Assembly (NCBI GenBank): GCA_964541595.1
Contig: CAZIRO010000127.1
Coordinates: 1 to 8,486, forward strand
DNA: 8,486 nt
Source of the DNA: CAZIRO01 sp964541595
GTDB taxonomy: Bacteria > Acidobacteriota > HRBIN11
Direction: 5' to 3'
In this document: in pieces, positions 5,073 through 8,486 of the stretch
How positions within the stretch are numbered: position 1 is the first letter of the stretch
Layout of the letters: each line of letters begins with the position of its first letter
Notes under the pieces: generated by a model
Told to the model about the DNA's origin: nothing
Seen by the model: only the letters and a program-made list of their open reading frames with translations
Database searches by the model: none
Program-made: the position numbers and the translations under genes

Positions 5073-6183
5073 CGTTCATCTCCCTTTCAAGAGACTCCAC
5101 ACGGGCGTCCGTGTCTGTGAAGGTGCTTTTTTCCTGCGGCACCGCAGCAGGACGCATGGGGGTGGGGGCGTATTTCATCCCCTTGCGACGACTGCTGTGA
5201 CCGGGGAACACCCGGGCATGCGGATGAATAAACCGCGTGGCATATCCCACGGCCACCGTCGCTTCTCCAAACCCGTGCGCGATCAGGTTCATCTTATCCA
5301 CTCCCGCCTGTTTGGCAATATCGCCAGCGGCGTAAACACCCGGAAGATTGGTTTCCATACGCGCATTGACCCGAACATATCGACCGTCGAGTTCCAGTCC
5401 CCAGTGCCGAATCGGTCCCAGGTTGGCCTTCAGACCGATGCAAATGAGTACCGCGTCGACATCCAGCACGGATTCCACACCCGTGCGATTATCAACAATG
5501 ACCGCACGACGGACGTGATCATCCCCCTGGATGGCACGGAGCTCATGGCAGATCCGGACGGTGACTTCGGATTCCAGCAGCGCCTGGACACTCCGCTGGT
5601 GCGCTTCGAAATAATCAAATCGGTGAATCAGCGTAATCGAACGCGCCCATTTCCGCAGTTCCAATGCCCAATCGACCGCAGTATCGCCACCACCAACAAT
5701 GAGTAACCGGCGTCCGAGAAACTCGTCCTTTTTCCGAACAGCATAGTACACGCCCCGCCCCTCCAGTTCGGCCGCTCCGGGCACGGACAACCGATTCGGT
5801 TCAAATGCACCGAGACCCGCACAGATGATCACGGCCTTGCTCCAATATATGCCTTCGGGCGTGACGAGGCGAATGCGTCCGCGTTCTACCCATTCGAGGC
5901 GCTCGACGGGTTCGTTAAACCGGAAATCCGCGCCGAATTGCGTACTCTGTTTATACAGTGCCGCCACGAGATCGCGTCCCAGTATCGCCGGAAAACCTCC
6001 CACATCATAGATGTATTTCTCCGGATACAACGCCGTGATCTGTCCACCGGGCCGGGGCAGCGCTTCCAGAACCAGCGTACGCAAATCCCGCATCCCCGCA
6101 TAAAACGCCGCATACATGCCGACCGGCCCGGCACCAATAATGGCAATGTCATACTGATCGGCTGATGCTCCCTCTTGGCGCAT
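5065..6183 (-). CDS. Thioredoxin-reductase-like ferredoxin/flavodoxin-NADP+ reductase
   Basis: An FAD enzyme that passes electrons between NADPH and ferredoxin or flavodoxin. FAD motif GAGPVG is at 17-22, GGQITALYPEKYIYDVGG at 46-63, NADPH motif GGGDTAVDW at 164-172 and the second FAD motif AAGD at 285-288. The CxxC pair of true thioredoxin reductases is absent: the NADPH domain reads GGGDTAVDWA instead. It resembles Bacillus YumC along its length. Y53 and H329 match the residues that in YumC-type enzymes stack on the flavin (Tyr50, His324). About 40 residues follow that His, a charged C-terminal extension longer than YumC's. The start is taken as ATG 6183, which overlaps the preceding stop as TAATG and gives 372 residues. 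An in-frame GTG at 6201 would add six residues but lacks a ribosome-binding site. Its place inside a sugar-phosphate operon is uncommon. Confidence 0.92.
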   Translation of the reverse strand: MRQEGASADQYDIAIIGAGPVGMYAAFYAGMRDLRTLVLEALPRPGGQITALYPEKYIYDVGGFPAILGRDLVAALYKQSTQFGADFRFNEPVERLEWVERGRIRLVTPEGIYWSKAVIICAGLGAFEPNRLSVPGAAELEGRGVYYAVRKKDEFLGRRLLIVGGGDTAVDWALELRKWARSITLIHRFDYFEAHQRSVQALLESEVTVRICHELRAIQGDDHVRRAVIVDNRTGVESVLDVDAVLICIGLKANLGPIRHWGLELDGRYVRVNARMETNLPGVYAAGDIAKQAGVDKMNLIAHGFGEATVAVGYATRFIHPHARVFPGHSSRRKGMKYAPTPMRPAAVPQEKSTFTDTDARVESLEREMNDE

Positions 6184-6887
6184 TATCCCTGCCCGAGACA
6201 CAGTTGGTCGAGCATGTCCAGATTGAAGTATTTCAGACTGCGCGCCACAAGAACGGCGCCCGCAAAGTTCTGACCAAAAGTATAATCGTTGTAAAATACC
6301 GCACAGGGAATGCCGGCAGCGCGCGCTGCCCGCAATCCGGATGCTGAATCCTCAATGGCCAGTGTGGTCTCGGGATCGGTACCGAGGATCTCCAGACAGC
6401 GACGGTATAACGGGGAATCCGGTGCCGTTTTCAACCCGGCACCTTTGCCGAGCACGGGATGAAACACGTCCATGAATTCCGGCAGGTGGTGGCGTAAAAG
6501 GGCTTCGATCTGCGGTTCGTCCGATATGGATACAATGGCGAGACGCACGTTGCGTTCGACGGCTTCACGGATGAGTTCGCGAACACCGGGACGCAGACGC
6601 ACATGCGGAATATACTTTTCGATATACAATCGACGTTTCAGGGTGATCAGCCGTTCCACCGCCGATTCGATCGCCTCGGGCGACATGGGCGGATGGAGGC
6701 GTTCCAGTGCCATCCGCATCCGACGGGCATTTCCGGGAACCGCGAGTAAGGCTTTGAACTCCTCCCACGACCACTGAATGGGGAAACCGAGTTGTGCGAA
6801 TGCTTCATTGCACGCGGGGAGATGTCCGGTCCGCTCGGTGTCTGCCAGCGTACCGTCCACATCGAAAATGATCGCGCGCAGACGCAT
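6183..6887 (-). CDS. CbbY-like HAD-superfamily sugar-phosphate phosphatase
   Basis: A 234-residue HAD subfamily I phosphatase. Motif I is FDVDGTLAD (8-16; nucleophile D9, acid D11), motif II Ser is S120, motif III Lys is K153 in LKTAPDSP, and motif IV is IEDS (178-181). The helical cap lies at about 19-95. Similarity to CbbY of purple bacteria runs along the chain: FDVDGTLA-x-TE, a cap with W-x-W-x-EE, R-LRPG before motif II, and EDS-x-SGLRAA-x-AAG. CbbY dephosphorylates xylulose 1,5-bisphosphate, a misfire product that inhibits RuBisCO. Phosphoglycolate phosphatase or beta-phosphoglucomutase-type activity cannot be excluded, but a neighbouring transketolase and pentose enzymes favour a pentose-phosphate role. 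Start ATG 6887 has GAGG about 5 nt upstream. It follows tkt after 108 bp and overlaps the next gene by 1 nt. Confidence 0.82.
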   Translation of the reverse strand: MRLRAIIFDVDGTLADTERTGHLPACNEAFAQLGFPIQWSWEEFKALLAVPGNARRMRMALERLHPPMSPEAIESAVERLITLKRRLYIEKYIPHVRLRPGVRELIREAVERNVRLAIVSISDEPQIEALLRHHLPEFMDVFHPVLGKGAGLKTAPDSPLYRRCLEILGTDPETTLAIEDSASGLRAARAAGIPCAVFYNDYTFGQNFAGAVLVARSLKYFNLDMLDQLCLGQG

Positions 6888-6919
6888 AGGAACCTCTTTG
6901 ACTTATTCTCCGCGATCTG

Positions 6920-6962
6920 AAAAAATATCGTCCGGGGGACAGGTGCACGGCCTGTCCCCCGG
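6920..6962 (-). terminator. Strong hairpin with trailing T-run between tkt and cbbY-like gene
   Basis: ccgggggacagg (6932-6943) and cctgtcccccgg (6951-6962) form a perfect 12-bp, GC-rich stem with a 7-nt loop. On the minus (transcribed) strand it is followed after 6 nt by six T (6925-6920). The 6-nt gap before the T-run is longer than in textbook intrinsic terminators, so it may be a partial terminator, a processing or stabilising hairpin that sets tkt mRNA above the downstream genes, or a copy of the local repeat family. The perfect stem is symmetric, but a T-run follows only in the minus direction. Confidence 0.45.
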
Positions 6963-6995
6963 TGGGTCAGGTGCGAAGCGGTGCGGTTCGCTGGT

Positions 6996-8486
6996 TCAGC
7001 CCCCTGGCGTTTGCAAACGGGTGAGCACGCGCCGTGCAGCGGCTGCAACGGCTTCCGGTGTAAGACCGAACTCGCGGAATAAGACCGTATACGGTGCAGA
7101 GGCGCCGAATCGGTCCAGGCCGACGACGGCTCCATCCAGTCCGACATACCGCCCCCAGGACAACGTCGCCCCGGCTTCAATGGCCACGCGCGCACGAATG
7201 TGCGGGGGCAGGATCTGTGTGCGATAGGACTCCGGCTGTGCCTCGAATAACTCCATACAGGGCATGGACACCACACGTGCCCGGATGTTGAACTCTTTTG
7301 CAAGCAGTTCCTGTGCCTGTAGCGCAATATAAACTTCCGATCCCGTTGCGATCAGGATCACCTGCGGATCGGGCACATCCGCGATGACGTATGCACCGTA
7401 CCGCGCACCGGCAGCAGACGCGTACCGTGTCCGGTCGATGACGGGAATCGACTGGCGGGTCAGGACGAGTGCCGTCGGACCGTCTCTGCGTTCCAGAGCC
7501 ACGCGCCAACCTTCAACGGTCTCTGCAGCGTCTGCCGGTCGAAACACCCACAGATTCGGAATCGCCCGCAGACTTGAAATCTGTTCGATGGGCTGATGCG
7601 TCGGGCCGTCCTCCCCCAGACCGATGCTGTCATGCGTAAACACATAAATAATGGGGAGTTCCATCATGGCCGCCAGCCGAATCGCCGGACGCATGTAGTC
7701 CGAGAACACCAGAAACGTCCCGCCGTACACGCGCACACCGCCATGCAACGCCATTCCGTTAAGAATGGCGCCCATTCCGTGTTCACGTACGCCGAAATGA
7801 ATGTACCGACCCTGGAAGTCCGTACGGGTGATCGTCGATACACTCTTCGGTTTGGTATGGTTCGATTCCGTCAGGTCTGCAGAACCCCCGATCAGGTTGG
7901 GAATCTTCGGCGCGACGGCATTGAGTACGGCTCCAGACGCCTTTCGTGTGGCGATCGCCTGATCCGGTGAGAACGTGGGCAGGTCCGTATCCCAACCGTC
8001 CGGCAGGTCACCGTGGAGAAACGTCCGGAACTGTTCCGCAAGGTCCGGATACCGCTGGGCATACCGCTCGAACAGAACTTCACATTCCGCCTGCTGCGCC
8101 TGCCCGCGTTGTCCGACTTCCCGCATGAACGCACGGACGTCATCCGGGACATAGAACGGAATGTCCGGTGGCAATCCCAACCGTTCCTTTGCGCGGCGCA
8201 CCTCGTCTTCGCCGAGCGGTGCCCCGTGTGCGGCAGCAGTGTCCTGTTTGTTCGGACTTCCGTATCCGATATGGGTTCGGCACGCGATAATGGACGGGCG
8301 TTCCGATTCGGCAACGGCCAGACGAATCGCCGCTTCAACGGCCAGCGGATCATGCCCGTTAACCCGCTGAACGTGCCATCCATACGCCACAAACCGCTGG
8401 AGCACGTCTTCCGTGAACGCCAGATCGGTCGAACCGTCGATCGTGATCCGATTGTCGTCCCAGAGTACGATCAATTTCCCCAACCC
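6996..8486 (-). CDS. tkt: Transketolase, C-terminal three quarters (5' end outside window)
   Basis: A thiamine-diphosphate enzyme that moves two-carbon ketol units between sugar phosphates, linking pentose phosphates with fructose 6-phosphate and glyceraldehyde 3-phosphate. The window holds about 497 residues; the frame stays open through its edge. The first visible residues, GLGKLIVLWDDNRITIDG, correspond to about position 170 of full transketolases (about 660-670 residues), so the N-terminal diphosphate-binding part is cut off by the window, not lost. Visible hallmarks: IGYGSPNK then HGAPLGEDE, GGSADLTESNHT, FGVREHGMGAI with the catalytic Glu that activates the cofactor, THDSIGLGEDGPTHQP with substrate-binding His residues, and ALVLTRQS, a conserved phosphate-binding Arg. 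Nothing looks broken. It ends with TGA at 6998-6996, 108 bp before the phosphatase gene, and is the first visible gene of the operon. Confidence 0.97.
   Translation of the reverse strand, partial: GLGKLIVLWDDNRITIDGSTDLAFTEDVLQRFVAYGWHVQRVNGHDPLAVEAAIRLAVAESERPSIIACRTHIGYGSPNKQDTAAAHGAPLGEDEVRRAKERLGLPPDIPFYVPDDVRAFMREVGQRGQAQQAECEVLFERYAQRYPDLAEQFRTFLHGDLPDGWDTDLPTFSPDQAIATRKASGAVLNAVAPKIPNLIGGSADLTESNHTKPKSVSTITRTDFQGRYIHFGVREHGMGAILNGMALHGGVRVYGGTFLVFSDYMRPAIRLAAMMELPIIYVFTHDSIGLGEDGPTHQPIEQISSLRAIPNLWVFRPADAAETVEGWRVALERRDGPTALVLTRQSIPVIDRTRYASAAGARYGAYVIADVPDPQVILIATGSEVYIALQAQELLAKEFNIRARVVSMPCMELFEAQPESYRTQILPPHIRARVAIEAGATLSWGRYVGLDGAVVGLDRFGASAPYTVLFREFGLTPEAVAAAARRVLTRLQTPGG

Noticed and set aside
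4059..5120. Long open frame (353 codons) on the plus strand antisense to glpX
   Set aside because: It is opposite a clear GlpX-family gene. Its product is very rich in His, Arg, Cys and Pro with no domain, and it has no ribosome-binding site. It is a mirror of GC-rich codon use.
4933..5706. Open frame of 257 codons on the plus strand antisense to glpX and the FNR
   Set aside because: Same reasoning: both genes on the other strand are unmistakable and overlap neatly, and the product shows no family features.
6184..6201. GTG at 6201 as FNR start
   Set aside because: No Shine-Dalgarno sequence precedes it and it would lengthen the overlap. The ATG at 6183 in the TAATG junction leaves a normal distance to the FAD motif.
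8481..8483. TTG at 8483 as the transketolase start
   Set aside because: The sequence there matches the middle of the transketolase N-terminal domain and the frame stays open to the window edge, so the gene is simply cut by the window.

Overview
The window (GC-rich, roughly mid-50s % GC by eye) looks like a chromosomal segment of a bacterium. It holds the end of a compact minus-strand operon for sugar-phosphate metabolism, one small plus-strand membrane-protein gene, and a separate minus-strand gene for a soluble Ser/Thr kinase with a WD40 propeller. The lineage cannot be fixed. Kinase-WD40 fusions, a YumC-type ferredoxin-NADP reductase, GlpX and RpiB together fit environmental or thermophilic groups such as Chloroflexota, Armatimonadota or deep Bacillota. 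That is a guess from gene content, not a placement.

Layout. From 8486 down to 2888 the minus strand reads: transketolase (its N-terminal part lies outside the window), a 108-bp gap with a perfect 12-bp hairpin, a CbbY-like HAD phosphatase, a thioredoxin-reductase-like ferredoxin/flavodoxin-NADP+ reductase, a GlpX-family class II fructose-1,6-bisphosphatase, ribulose-phosphate 3-epimerase and ribose-5-phosphate isomerase B. The last five genes overlap by 1, 8, 4 and 4 nt and are surely one translationally coupled unit. The last one overlaps tail-to-tail, by 38 nt, with a 75-residue membrane protein gene on the plus strand (2698-2925). A 537-bp gene-free region (2161-2697) separates this from the kinase gene (2160-217). 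Positions 1-216 are non-coding and rich in repeats.

Function. Transketolase, GlpX, epimerase and isomerase are the shared regeneration steps of the Calvin-Benson-Bassham cycle, the ribulose-monophosphate cycle and the non-oxidative pentose-phosphate pathway. A CbbY-like phosphatase, which in autotrophs removes the RuBisCO inhibitor xylulose-1,5-bisphosphate, tilts the reading to the Calvin cycle. No RuBisCO or phosphoribulokinase is in the window, so this remains inference. The FNR inside the operon could tie NADPH/ferredoxin balance to the cycle.

Most notable: (i) the GlpX-like protein has lost several residues of the canonical active site while keeping others; (ii) the kinase gene is bracketed by a 26-nt inverted repeat and, at exactly equal 66-bp distances further out, by a 19-nt direct repeat, all built from a GC-rich 'gggacc/gagacc' module family; (iii) nested dyads overlap the likely promoter of the small membrane-protein gene; (iv) a strong hairpin sits between tkt and the rest of the operon.
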